This document shows positions 24,601-36,004 of a DNA stretch of 64,000 nt, one piece after another; position 1 is the stretch's first letter, and each line of letters starts with the position of its first letter. The stretch spans positions 379,458-443,457 of the forward strand of contig NC_031476.1 of NCBI RefSeq assembly GCF_000006565.2, read 5' to 3'. The position numbers and the translations under genes are program-made. Source of the stretch: Toxoplasma gondii ME49. Its lineage: Eukaryota; Apicomplexa; Conoidasida; Eucoccidiorida; Sarcocystidae. Under the pieces are notes generated by a model that worked only from the letters and a program-made list of their open reading frames with translations, did no database searches and had not been told where the DNA came from.

Positions 24601-25736
24601 CGGCCCTGAGCCTCATCTCTGTATCCATCGCAAAGCTGTACTTCAGCCGCGTGCTGCCCGGGTGAATAAGGGGAGCCTATGGGTGTGAGTGGGCCCTGAG
24701 ATTCTTTGACAGATTCACATGCAACCTCGTGCGTCCTCTCTCGGTTCTGAGAATCGACACAAAGTGTCTCAGAAGGAGACGCCCGTGACATGGAAGCCGC
24801 GTTTGGAGCAACGACGGGCGCTAGGGTCGGAGCGACCCCACAGAGAGCCGGAGAGTGCAGGCTCCGAGATGAAAGCGCCCAATACGCCTGCTCGGATGAT
24901 TGGAAGCCATACGGAACCCATCCCCTGACCTGCTGTTCATACACCGCAGAAGCCGCCATATGCTGTTGCTGGGGCATGAGCGAGTAGACCGAAGGCGAGG
25001 CGAGCACGACTAGCGGCATACACGCGCCACTGCCTCCCTGATTCAAGCCGACCAAGGATGCGTCGTCCCGGCCCGCTAGGGGCGTCCCAGGGGCGGTTGG
25101 TCCCTGCTGGCTGTCGCCGTGGCCGAGGCCGGGGCACTCGATGGCCCCGACCGAGGAGCTCACGCAGAGATGGACCGCTGTGGAAGACAGTACATTTGCA
25201 CTGGGGTCAGGAGTCACATACAGGGAAGAGTTCATCGGCGGGAGGAAGACCGGAAGGAAGGGACTTCCCGAGAGTTGAGACGATCCACTCGAGGCGACCA
25301 CTCCGGCGGTCGCCGGGCCCCAACTGGACGCTGCAGGCTGGCAGAGGTTCTGCTGCTGGCATTGCGCCGTCGCATAGAACTGGAAGGCATTGTAGTGTAC
25401 AGGCGGAGGGGCGGAGGAGAGAAGGAGAGAGGACGAGGGGCTGACGACGCCAGAGGAAGCAGGTGGGAGGAAGCCCGGGACTAGCGGCCCTCCGTCGACC
25501 GCCGTGGAGAGAGATGGCGCGGCGGGGCACTGGAGAGTTGAAGGGAGAGGTCCCTGGGAAGCTAGGTCCATGCTGACATTGGGCACAGGCTGGGGTGAGG
25601 TGGCGACGGTCGGTATCGGTGTGAAACTGGTGTCGTTGCCATGGTAACGAGCAGGCAGCAAGTGGGGGTCGAGGGCCGAAGTAGAATAAGGCACTGATAT
25701 TTCATGCACGAGGTGGAAGCTGTCAGAAGACTTCAT
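18643..25736 (-). CDS. Large low-complexity protein, unknown function
   Basis: Not recognised. Two-exon model: 25736-22703 and 22385-18643, joined by a 317 nt intron with a GT donor (A|GTAGGT) and a CTCAG acceptor. The phases agree and the spliced length is 6777 nt (2258 residues). The start is the ATG at 25736 (MKSSDSFHLVHEISVP); the frame is open a further 27 codons upstream. Exon 1 is rich in Ser, Pro, Gln and Val with no charged blocks. Exon 2 is rich in Arg, Gly and Pro, with proline clusters such as IRPPPPGQRPG-like repeats and PPPPIQPPPPTQPPPP. The C-terminus is basic (VLGRRRRPVRH). No signal peptide, transmembrane helix, zinc finger, AP2 or kinase motif was seen. GC content and codon use match neighbouring genes, and both exons keep one frame for 3-3.7 kb, so it is very probably coding. 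The composition would suit a disordered scaffold or nucleic-acid-associated protein; this is inference. Confidence 0.75.
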
Positions 25737-26203
25737 TCTCGAGAAAAGGGGGGAGGAATAATTCAAAGGGAGGAGAGCGAGGCAGCGACCTCGCGGGCTC
25801 CACGTAGGGGCCGGCAAAAGTGAAAGACGGCGCCTGCTTCACATTGAAGTCAGAAGGGACGCTGAAAAACGTCGAAGCTAAGGGCTGTCGATACAGCGTC
25901 CGCGGTCACGGGGCCGAGGAAATATCACGCTAACTTGCTGCCCACTCCTGCGTGAATCTAACCGCAGAAAGTGCGGTCGCAGTCCGTCCTTGACACGGCA
26001 CAGAAGAAGAATAACCATGAGTTCTCAAAAGAGACGGCGGACCTCTGCGCAGTTGACATGAAACGTCACTCCCTCGAAGAAAAGTGCGACACATGCATCA
26101 GAATACCTCTTAAACCGAACCCACGTACCCATGCAAGACACGGTCGGGTGTTTGATAAAGTGCCATACCAGGGCACGAGGCAACAGATAAGAGGTGACAA
26201 CAG

Positions 26204-26210
26204 TGCATGC
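26204..26210. promoter_or_regulatory. TGCATGC motif upstream of the large gene
   Basis: TGCATGC about 470 bp upstream of the ATG at 25736. Positional inference only. Confidence 0.3.
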
Positions 26211-27510
26211 CTGGGGAGACAGGAGGGGAAGGACAGGAACTCACGCGAATGTTTCGTTTTCCAAAGCGCACGTTTGGAAAAGAGCACTGAGGGAACTCCC
26301 CCCGAGTTTGTCCTGCGTTCCTGGAACAACGAGTGAAACCGGAGACGGCGAGAGCTGTGCCACATAGGACCACGATGTTGTGACCCTGTACATTCGTTCC
26401 CACAAAATCTCGCCACCTTTAGGCTCTTTGAAGTTCCAGAGAAACGAGAGGAAACCACGAATTTCCCGTCCAGGTTCACGGTGACAAACTAGAGGACGAC
26501 GCGTTTTGCAAGTTTGGCGGGCGCTTCTCGGCACTGAGATTTAATGACTAACGGTGTACATACACTCGGCGGCTGGTGTCTGGTCGAGCGAAGTTGGTCG
26601 GGTTTTCTGCATTGACCCGATGACTACCGACGGCGTTCCTACATGGCCGGTGTTTATCTCAGCCGCACAGACCACGGAGAGACTGCCATTGAGCCACTGA
26701 AAGCCATCTGATGACGCGAAGTTGGACGCGACGAAGGCTACTGAACCCAAGGCTTCCCCTCGCCTGGCAGGGGAGCACCCCGCACTCACAGACAACGCGA
26801 CCAAACGTTGCCAAAGTTCTGTGGGCCGAAGTGACCCCTTCTCCCGAGGCGGGAAGTGGAGAAACCTGAGCAAAAACAAACAGTGGCGGGAACACGGCGA
26901 TAAAAGGAAAATACGAGGAAAGGGCCGCGGCGTCGGAAAACCGGTTGGAGGGATCGTGCTCTAGCAGAATTTGACCACGACCTGGAGACGGCAAGTGGCA
27001 CCGTCGCTCTGTCGTGCAGCGCCTGCGGCCTGGCCCCTCCCCCACGGTCGCCGAAGGTAGGAGCAACGCCTAATGAGGAGGTTTTCCTCCGCTGAAGGCT
27101 CGTTTTGCCGGTATTTTCCTTCCATTTTCCTCTGCCCTTTTGGCTGTGGTCCATGCCAGTCTCTCCACACACGGTCTTCCCGCCATATGTCGCTTTTCGT
27201 CGGCCAGTGTGACCAAACAATCCTCCAAAAACGGACGAGCTTGTGCGCATCTGGCGCGCCGGGCGCCGGAAGAGGGCACGGGGAAAAACCCGCCTCTGAC
27301 GCGGGGGATGTCCCTCTGGGTCCCCGCCACATTTTTGTGGCTATGATGGCGGCATTGTTCACTCCGCGCCCGAACTTCTTCTCGCGTGTCTCCTCATAGT
27401 TTTTTCTTTAGAGAATTCACAGAGAAAACTCCAAAAAACTCACTTAGGGGGATGGGTGGCTAGCTCAGGTGTCCCCCGACAGACGTGTACCAAAGGCAGA
27501 GCGCCGGACA

Positions 27511-27565
27511 CACTGTCAAGTGCCGGAACAGTGCCCGGCACTGGTCCCTGGCACTGACCCAGTGA
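27511..27565. repeat. Nested inverted repeats (CACTG/CAGTG)
   Basis: The stretch contains CAGTGCC-c-GGCACTG, a perfect 7-bp inverted repeat, flanked by AGTGCC/GGCACT and CACTG/CAGTG pairs that could extend it into an imperfect stem. It is intergenic. It may fold as RNA or be a protein-binding palindrome; function unknown. Confidence 0.55.
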
Positions 27566-30330
27566 CACTTCAGGCATGATCTCCGTTATGTAGGGACGGA
27601 CGCACAACCCCAGCGTTCGCTACTGAATTGCAAACACAGAGGAGCAGCCTCGCTCTCGGTCTGTCTGGCCACGAGTTTCAGCTCGAGAGAATCGTGAGAT
27701 GTGTACGAGATAAGTTAGCCGAGTTCCGATTTTGTTTCACAGCTCGCGCAATCGTACTTAAGTGAGCAGGGCGTTAAGCAAACAACATCCCCTTTCTGCC
27801 GTCGTTATACACTGCCAGGCAGCTTGATACGAAGGAAACAAAGCGACGTATTCGCCACACCCACGAGTGGCTGCTCATCACTGGAATGCATCGAGAGCTA
27901 GTAGAACCCCCACACACCCGCACTGTCGACCGCCTTGAGAGTGCGGCAGAAGCTGTTCGTTCACTCGAAACAACGCTCAAATTCCACCGGCGGGTTCGTT
28001 GGTTTTCGATCAACCGAGTGAAAGACACGCGAGTTAGACACCGTATATAAATTTGGAGTCGTAGCGTAGGAGCGATCTGAGCGTTGTTTTTCGATTACGA
28101 CGACACACGAACACCTGCGTGCACGTCATAAAGGTGCCGCGGGGATAAAAGAGAGAGAATTAAGGACAAACGAGAAGTGACTTGAAAAGAGCAATATCCA
28201 AGTTCTACTGTGTTGTTCATGACCACCATGGTAAGTGCGTGAAGTACAATGGCCTCCCGCGCTTATTTGAAAAACTAGCCGGCTTCTCTAATGGAATGCA
28301 CGGCGGAAAACACGCGACACCTGATTTCGAACCTGTAAGCTGTAAATGTTCTTCTCGACAGGGGAGGCCAGTAAAGCTCGCCTGAGCAAACATCGCGTAC
28401 ATTTCCGTTACGCGACGACGAACGGTGGAACGCCCACTCACATGAAGAGCACGTCTGAACGGGTCAAGCTGCTCAGCGTAGCATAACTGGAAGTCCGTGC
28501 ATCGTCCGTTTTACTGCAGAGGGAGGAGGCACTGGCCGTTGAGGAACGGCATCCAGCGGGAAAATTCCCAAATTTCGTAATCTCGCAGCTTTCATGCATT
28601 TGTTGACTGTCGGAACTGTCACTACTGACCACTCTCGTACTGGATGCGCATCTGCAAGTTCCCCGCAAAGAACGTAGGATTTTCCTGCCACATTCCGCGT
28701 TCGGTATTGAAGAGTCGTTGGACGGCAATCGTTGACCCGTACCACAGCGGGCACGTCCGAATTTCGAACGCTTACCGGCAATCCACAAATCGCAAAAGTA
28801 CAGAACTTACAGTGATGCGTGCTGCGCCACTGGACCTGAGGTGTGCGTGCACCGCGGTGTGTTCCTGGAAGTCGCGGATGAATTCGCGGCAGTCCGTTTT
28901 CGCTCAGGCACAAGAGTGCCGCCAGCGCTCCACACAGAAAAAAGAAATTCAGACATGAGCTTCGTGACAGGTGATGAGGCCCTGGAATACCCTCAAAGAA
29001 AAACGGCTATTCAAAGAAGTGAACGGCGTCGTCTCCAGCTCCATCAAGATAGTACTTAATGGGGGGAGCATTGTCCAACCAAGACCACTACCGAATTCAG
29101 CCCCTTTGGTGCAGAACCTCTATACGCCAATTCGTATCGGCGTTACCGCTCAGCACAGACGTGAACAGATCTAGCTCGCCAGTCAGTCGGCTGCAGTTTG
29201 AGGGCCGGAGACTAGACGCAAAGTCGGGGCACCTTGCCTGCTTTTGCGGTAGCGGTAACTTCTTTGCGTCTGAGTTTTCCAGCAAGCAACCGTCTGCTTC
29301 ACGGACGCGCCTTTAGAGCAAACGACATGCCTCTAAGCGTGTGTCACTGGGAGACCATCAGCAGGGAAATTTGCCATTTCCCCGGCTGTTGCCAAGGGAT
29401 CGTCGGTACATTTGTATCACAAAGAGGCGCCGTTGAGTGCGCGAGTGCGTCTCGTTGCAAGACTCCGATATCGCAGACTAAAACGAAAAAGTCGAAGAGA
29501 TGGAAGTATTGGTTTTTTGTGCTCCAGGTGGACACAGATTCGGAGACAGGAGGTGGTGACCGCTGCAGTACAGTGCCTCACTGGAGATTCCACGCCAGGG
29601 TCGCCGCAGGCGAATGCGTGCTGGAACGCGAAAATTCGCACTGGCGCAAACATTTAAGACGCTAACACTCGTTACCACAGGAGAAAGTCCCTATATTCAG
29701 GTTAAACGCATCGGCTCCAACGGACACAATTGGGGTACAGTAGACGGCCGTCGACGCGACAAAAGATACCTAGAAGACGTAACAAAGAGGCGAAAAAAAG
29801 TCTTGAGAAATAGGAGACAGTTTACATCAGGCGTCCATTACGAGACAAATAGGAGAGATACGGAGAGGAAGCCGAGAGACGAAGAAGCAGCAAGCGACGT
29901 GACGTCGTCCACATAAACGCGCGACTACAAAACAGCATATCACGCACCGCCGTACCCTCGCGACAGCGAAATGGAGACAAACAGAAACGCATGTAGACAA
30001 GTGGAAAGCTTTGCTATGAACACGCGTGGTGTCTCTCCAGAGAGCCCCTGAAAACCGTCGATTCGTAAAAGACGTGCACTGCATTTTTTGAAAAGCCGGA
30101 AGAGCGGAAGTCGGCGTGAAAGGAGAGAAGACGCATACAAGGAAGGGAAGCGCAGGGCGCGTGCAACACAGAGGCACTTCGAGAAAGGCAACTGGGGAAA
30201 AGCCATTGCTGACTTGATCCAATCACCGCGACACACATGAGCACTCCGATACTCCTGATTGCCTTGCAAAGGAGGAAATGCTGAAGCTGGAAACACCCTT
30301 TTCTTCACCCGTAGTTTCTTCTCGTGGATT

Positions 30331-30667
30331 CTAATAGTCAATGGGTTCATCCAAGTCCGAGTCCGCAGCCGAATCCTCGTCGGCGAACTTCACGTCGTCC
30401 TCAAATCGGAGATCAGCCTGATGAAAAAAGAGGAAAAAGAAAGAGATGTCTCATCAGCAGGGAACACCGACAGGAAGAAAGGCCGACCCGTTCAAGGAGA
30501 CAGAAGGATGCAGGACTACGAGAGGGACACAAAACGATCTGAAACATCAATTCAAGCCTCTGTGTTTCCACTCCAGCTAAGGATTGCTTTTCCGTACTCT
30601 TTCGCGCGCCTTCTGCGGTTCTGTTTCATACAAATATATACATATATATATACATATATATATATAC

Positions 30668-30718
<51 letters not shown>

Positions 30719-30766
30719 CATATATATATACATATATATATATATACATATATATGTATATACATA

Positions 30767-30797
<31 letters not shown>

Positions 30798-33700
30798 GTC
30801 TCTGCCCTACCATGCGGAGAAAACCGAAAAACGGCGTGTTGGCGCCAATCCGCCAGCGTCGCCTAAGAAGCTGCAGCCGACTCTGGAGAACCGCAGAAAA
30901 GAACAGCAAACAGACAGAACGATTGACAAGACCTTCAATTCGTCCCCATAACATCGTTGCGCCTTTTGCGTCTCGCCCTCGATTGTGCGCCCCGTCCTCG
31001 TTTTGCTTGGCTCAGATCTCTTCTCTTCTTTCGACATGCCTGTCTGTCTCCTCTGTTCTGCAGTTGCGACTGCTTCTGTTCGGTAGCGAGAGACAGCGAC
31101 AACTTAGACAGCACTCACGCCCTAGGAAGAATACACTGTGAGAGGAAGCCCCAACTCACCACACATGCGAATCTGCGTGCGCATATACTATATATATACA
31201 TGCACAAGTATATATATATATATATTTATAGACATATATATAGATTCGTATTCAACGACGATGCCGAAAGTTCAGAAACTCTCATCAGCCCTACCGTTCT
31301 GTCTGGTATACTCTCTGATGAGAGACGGCCTTTGACAAGCTGCGACCATTATCTAGGCGCTCGCCTCTTGGTTTGCGTTTTGTGGTTTTATATAGACTGC
31401 CGCTTCTCTGCTGTGTGCGGGCAGAGCGTACGCAAATGTTCGATGTTTATCGTAAACCAACATTGGCACGGGACAACTTCCACGCAAACGCAGATACCGG
31501 TAGGACATGGAGATTGAACACTTTGGTTGTCTTAAGCAGAGCAGTAGGCGACTTGTTTGGATAGCAGGAGCAAAGACAAAGAGGCTTTGCTTTCGAGACC
31601 TTTCAAGAGACAGACAGAACGCACCATGGTCAGCTTCGCATCGCGCATGCGATGAAATTCGAGGAAAAAGGAACTGACATCCTCGCCGCCAGGATGAGAG
31701 AACTTCCGGACTGCCTTGGGGAAGAGACGAAGTTGATACGCCAGATTTTTAAATTCTTCTTCGCTCACGTCGCCTTCCCAGCCCGTGGTAAAAACCTGGA
31801 CAAGCCATGCGAAAGGCGATCCGAACGTCTTGGAAATAAAAAAGAATTTCGTCAAAAGCCACGCATTTCTTGCTTCTTAGCTATCGCAGACGAACGCGAA
31901 GGGACTCCCATGTGATCTCCATCAACATCCAATTTTCAGGGAATATCGTCGGTCATTTTCACTTTTTATAGCTGCCTGACAAAGGACTACGCATGCGAGG
32001 CGCTTCCACACTGGCGAGGCAGACCGGCAAAGCCCCAGAAAGCAGAGACACACACAGGAAGGCTCACAACGGCATGTAAAAGCAATCCCGCGAAGGATAC
32101 GACGGAGCAACTAACAGAGCGACAAGGTTCTGAGACGTTGGCGGGACTGTGGAGATGAAGAACCTCCGAAAGCGAGAACAGAAAGTGAGATGGCGGACCG
32201 ACGGCGCAGACAGATTGAGAAGGGGAGGAAACAGACGAACGCCTGCGACGAGGGCAAGAGAGGGAGAACAGGACGCAAGAGAGAGCGGAGACAAATAAAG
32301 AGAGAGAAGAGCGAGAAAGAGAGGACAAAACACAAAGAGAGAAGCTGAATCCCTCACGCACGCATGTCAACGACACCGACCTGGAAGGGACTGCGCGCTG
32401 GGAGGTAGTCAAGTTGAGAGTCGCAGAGAAAGAGAGCGGACCGGCCTGCAAAGTGACACCCAGAAAACGATCTCAAGGCACGACGCAAAAACTTGAGGGA
32501 ACAGACGGAAGGAACAGGCCGCAACCTGTGAACGACGGACACAAAAACTGGCGTTCCCCTTCTCCGGAACCGCAATCACGTACACAGAAGTCACCGTAGA
32601 CACACATACATTTACGTATAAGGAATACATAAAAATAAAACTCTGAATTGAGAGTGACTTCTTGAACAAGGCATGCTTTTTGCAAAGACACACGTGAAGA
32701 CAGGTGAAAAGAGAGACGACGATCGGAACCGGAGAGGTCCTCCACACCCCGCCCGACACAGGACAAGAAGAACAGAGAACTGTGTCAAATTCCATTTTCG
32801 CAGACCTGAAGGCATGAATCGACTCATCGTTCCTTACTTGCCCAGAGAAACGAACATCCGAAAAGCTGGCCATAATGGACGCGATTGGGGACAGCTGTCT
32901 CCTGAATCCTGGCGAGAACGACACCAGCATCCCGTTCGCTGCGACAGAGGACGTAGCACGTATCGCCTTGGACTCCATCTTTCCGAAATCGAAAAACGAT
33001 ATCTCGAGGGTCCTGTATGAAAAACAGCAAACACTCCAACTGCATGCGGCTTTGTCTCTTCTTCGTTGACGTTCTCTTCACAGCCTCTTCCTCCTCTGTC
33101 TGAGTTTTCTATTTTTTCTCTTCTTTTGCCCTTTTGCTTTTCTCTCACGGCAGTTCTGTGCCTCTTCTTGGCTCCCGAACCCCCCGCATTTCTGTTGCCG
33201 CGAGTCGTTGCATGCGCGTCTTCGTTCAAACGCTCGCTGGCGCCTTCTCCCGATCTACAACGGGGCTGCGCTGTCCTCAAATACGTGCCTGTCTCCTCTC
33301 GGATGCGTCTCTCCCGTCTCTCTGCTTCTGGAGTCGGACAGACACCCCCCGGTGTCGCTTTAGAGGTGCAGATGGAGGAAGCCTGCGGGCCTCTCGGCAG
33401 GAAATCTGCGTTCGTTTCCTTTTCTCACACTCACCACATCCACGTTTGCATGCTCTCGCAGAAGATCTCGGACTTCTCTCCGCCCATACGTAGGGGGCAC
33501 AGGCGAGAGAGTCACGACCTTCCGAAGGTTGCTCGGGACCCCCAGTCTCTGAAGATCTTCAGTCAGGAAGAAGTAGCGTTCAAACCTGAGAAACGGATGC
33601 GCGCATGCGCACAGACCGCGTCGACGTATCTGCTGCAAAACCAGCTTTCAAAAGATAACTGCCTGCTACTCCCTCCCCCCTTCTCGGCCTTCCGTCACTC

Positions 33701-35053
33701 AAAGTCAGAAACAGTTGTGCAGAGAACAGAGAATCCGACACGACGCCTCAGGACCCGATGTTCACAAAGACGCAAACCAGACAAATACGCGGGGACATGT
33801 AAACATATGCAGGCAAGCAAAGACACACGCATGTGTGCCTTAACATGTATGTGCAAATCGATGCATGCAGAGAAACATGTCTCATGGCTGTAAAATAAGA
33901 GGGTGAAAGGTATCAGACAGTGAGGAAGTCGGCGCCAAGAAGATGGAAAACCGCGAATCGAGCGACGGCAGCGCAGGGCTTTATCTTGCACCACTGCGGT
34001 TGAGCGACTCAGATCTCTGTGGAGACAAAACGCGACCTTCGAGTATGCAGGATGCAGATCTGCAGCACCAGGGGACAGTGCACCGGTAGAAGATCAGTTT
34101 CGAGTTTCTCCGCCACTCTTTCCCCGTCTTTGTCCTACTCTTCAATGCAGTTTTCGACATCGTTGCGGTCGCATGCAGTGACCGTCGACCCGGCAGGAAG
34201 GACTGCCGCGAGTCGCGTCTGCAGCGCCTTCCTGTCTTCTCCCGTCAAAAAGGCCGAACTCGGAAAAGGAAGGAGAACAAGACATCGGCCTGCAGTGCGC
34301 CCTAGACGAGATCGCTGAAGCAAAATGGAAGCCGAGTTCGAAGACGAAGAGGAAGAAGAAGTTGACGAAGAGGAAGGAGAAGAGGAAGAGGACGACGAAG
34401 CGTCTGTGAGTGGAGGAACGGGAAGACCCTGTTGAGAGGAAACGCAGAGAGAAGAAAGATGCCGCTTCAGAAGTCGTTCCGGAGCGCGGTGGAGAGGTTC
34501 GGAAGAAGACACAAAGACCTTCCCTTCTTCGAGCAAGTCACATCCGGACGAGGGCCTCACGATTTGTACACCAGTGTCCACATGCACAGAAAACACACAA
34601 ATTATATATCTATCTATATCGATCTATATCTATTTATATCGATCTATATCGATCTATATCTATCTATGTCGATCCATATCTATGTATATCTATGTATATC
34701 GATCTATATCTATCTATATATTTATATAGCTTCGCATGGAGAGCAAGAGGGCAATCCCAGCAGAGAGAAATGTTGCGACACACGGGGCGTCGCAGTGCAG
34801 CAGACAAGAAGGAAGTTGCTACATGCAGAAATGGATGCGGCTCTGTTGAGGTTCCAAAACGCTGGAGGAAGGAGCCCGACTGTACCTCCGAGATACCTCA
34901 TGAGGCCTCACCGAGCGTCCGAGGAGACTCGACAGCAGCTGCTGGTTGTTCGTCACTTCCGGTGGAAGATTGGAGAGAAGAAATCCCTCCAAACGATCAA
35001 AGGCCGGCCTGAAACATGATCCAGAGGTCATAATGCGTATACACTGTATACAA

Positions 35054-35091
<38 letters not shown>

Positions 35092-36004
35092 GTGCATTTG
35101 AACACGCTGTATTTCAGTGAGTACATTTATGCATGCCTTCACCTGGTTTCGTTTCCTGTTTTTTGCATGTCTTGTTCTCCAGAATATCGACTTTTTCTTT
35201 TACTCTGAAGCCATGCATTCGGAGGCTCCTCGTGTCAGAGAACCTTGCCCCGACCCTAGGATGGCACTGCCCATCGGGGGCTCTGCGTAGCCTTTTTCCA
35301 GACACAAAGCCTACCTCGAGGTGAGACCTACAAGAAAACAACTGGTCGAGCAGCGACAGCGCTGTTCCTGAATCTGGAACTTCAGAGCGGCCTCTGCTGC
35401 ACCGCCAGAAAGGCAAGTAGAGAGACACACACATATGCACTGGCCGCGATGCATGCATGTACACCTACTGAATTTCGACGGAATCTCTTGTCAACGCTGA
35501 GAAGGCACGCGCCTGCGACGCCAGCTGCTTCTTTGCTGCAAAGTCCTTCAGCATGCGCGAGGCGCGCGTTGTTATCGCGAGATCGAAACGAAGTGGAGGG
35601 CGAAAAGGGGAGAGACGCGGCGAAGAGAAACAGGCAGAGACGCAAGAGCAGGCAGAGCCGAGGAAGTCAGAAGAGGAACGAGGAGAGGAAGAGGAAGACG
35701 AAGAAGAGGAGGCTCCGGCCCTGCGAGTGATACGTGTAGTTTCACACGAAGTCCCCGGTGTTGAAGAAAGAAGAAGGCCAGAAAGTCCAGCTCTTCTCAG
35801 GTTGGGAGACAAAGCACAAGACGAGGACGGAGGGAAAGAAGCGGCGGGGGGCGAGGCGCCCACGGTGGATCGACAGCTGATCGGGGAAAGGCGAGGCGCC
35901 AGATTCTGTCTCTGACGAATCCCCAGTGGGGTGGTGAGGGCATGCAAAGACACAGGAGAAACTCTTCTGCCCATCACGGGCGACACCGGAAGAAGAGGAG
36001 ACAT
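30331..36004 (-). CDS. Multi-exon protein with RRM-like segments
   Basis: Not a recognised family member; probable RNA-binding protein. Proposed exons: 36004-35509, 35396-35315, 35008-34886, 34555-34139, 33585-33435, 33012-32838, one unresolved exon (29 nt at 32390-32362 would fit the phase), 31828-31625, 30417-30331. All resolved junctions keep phase, giving roughly 587 residues. Evidence for an RRM-like fold: [18 protein letters not shown] (an RNP2-like first strand and helix); then [38 protein letters not shown] and [11 protein letters not shown] in the order expected for strand-helix-strand-strand-helix. The canonical RNP1 octamer is not obvious. The N-terminus is Ser/Arg-rich with almost no acidic residues, which could be a mitochondrial presequence. 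The last exon is strongly acidic ([10 protein letters not shown]). The first exon start and the missing exon are the weak points. Confidence 0.55.
30631..30798. repeat. (TA)n/(CATATA)n microsatellite
   Basis: About 165 bp of alternating TA with regularly spaced CATATA units, inside the last intron of the RRM-like gene. Confidence 0.9.
31180..31245. repeat. (TA)n microsatellite
   Basis: Imperfect TA tract, also inside the last intron of the RRM-like gene. Confidence 0.8.
34601..34729. repeat. ATCTAT/CGATCTAT tandem repeat
   Basis: Tandem array of ATCTAT and ATCGATCTAT units in the intron between exons 34886 and 34555 of the RRM-like gene. It differs from the plain TA tracts elsewhere in the window. 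Confidence 0.85.
35052..35092. repeat. (TA)n microsatellite
   Basis: TA tract in the intron between the exons ending at 35315 and starting at 35008 of the RRM-like gene. Confidence 0.85.

Larger units (their letters stand above)
25737..30330. other. Intergenic, about 4.6 kb, no gene recognised
   Basis: It lies between the 5' end of the large low-complexity gene and the 3' end of the RRM-like gene, both on the minus strand. Only short open frames without conserved motifs are present. Notable items: a TGCATGC motif at 26204-26210 and an imperfect hairpin cluster of CACTG/CAGTG at 27511-27565. Unannotated non-coding RNA cannot be excluded. Confidence 0.5.

Noticed and set aside
30584..31141. 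Open frames encoding runs of Ile/Tyr/His
   Set aside because: Translation of the TA/CATATA microsatellite in an intron, not a protein.
34601..34729. Regular repeats considered as a CRISPR-like array
   Set aside because: Units are adjacent without unique spacers and the host is eukaryotic; simple tandem repeat.
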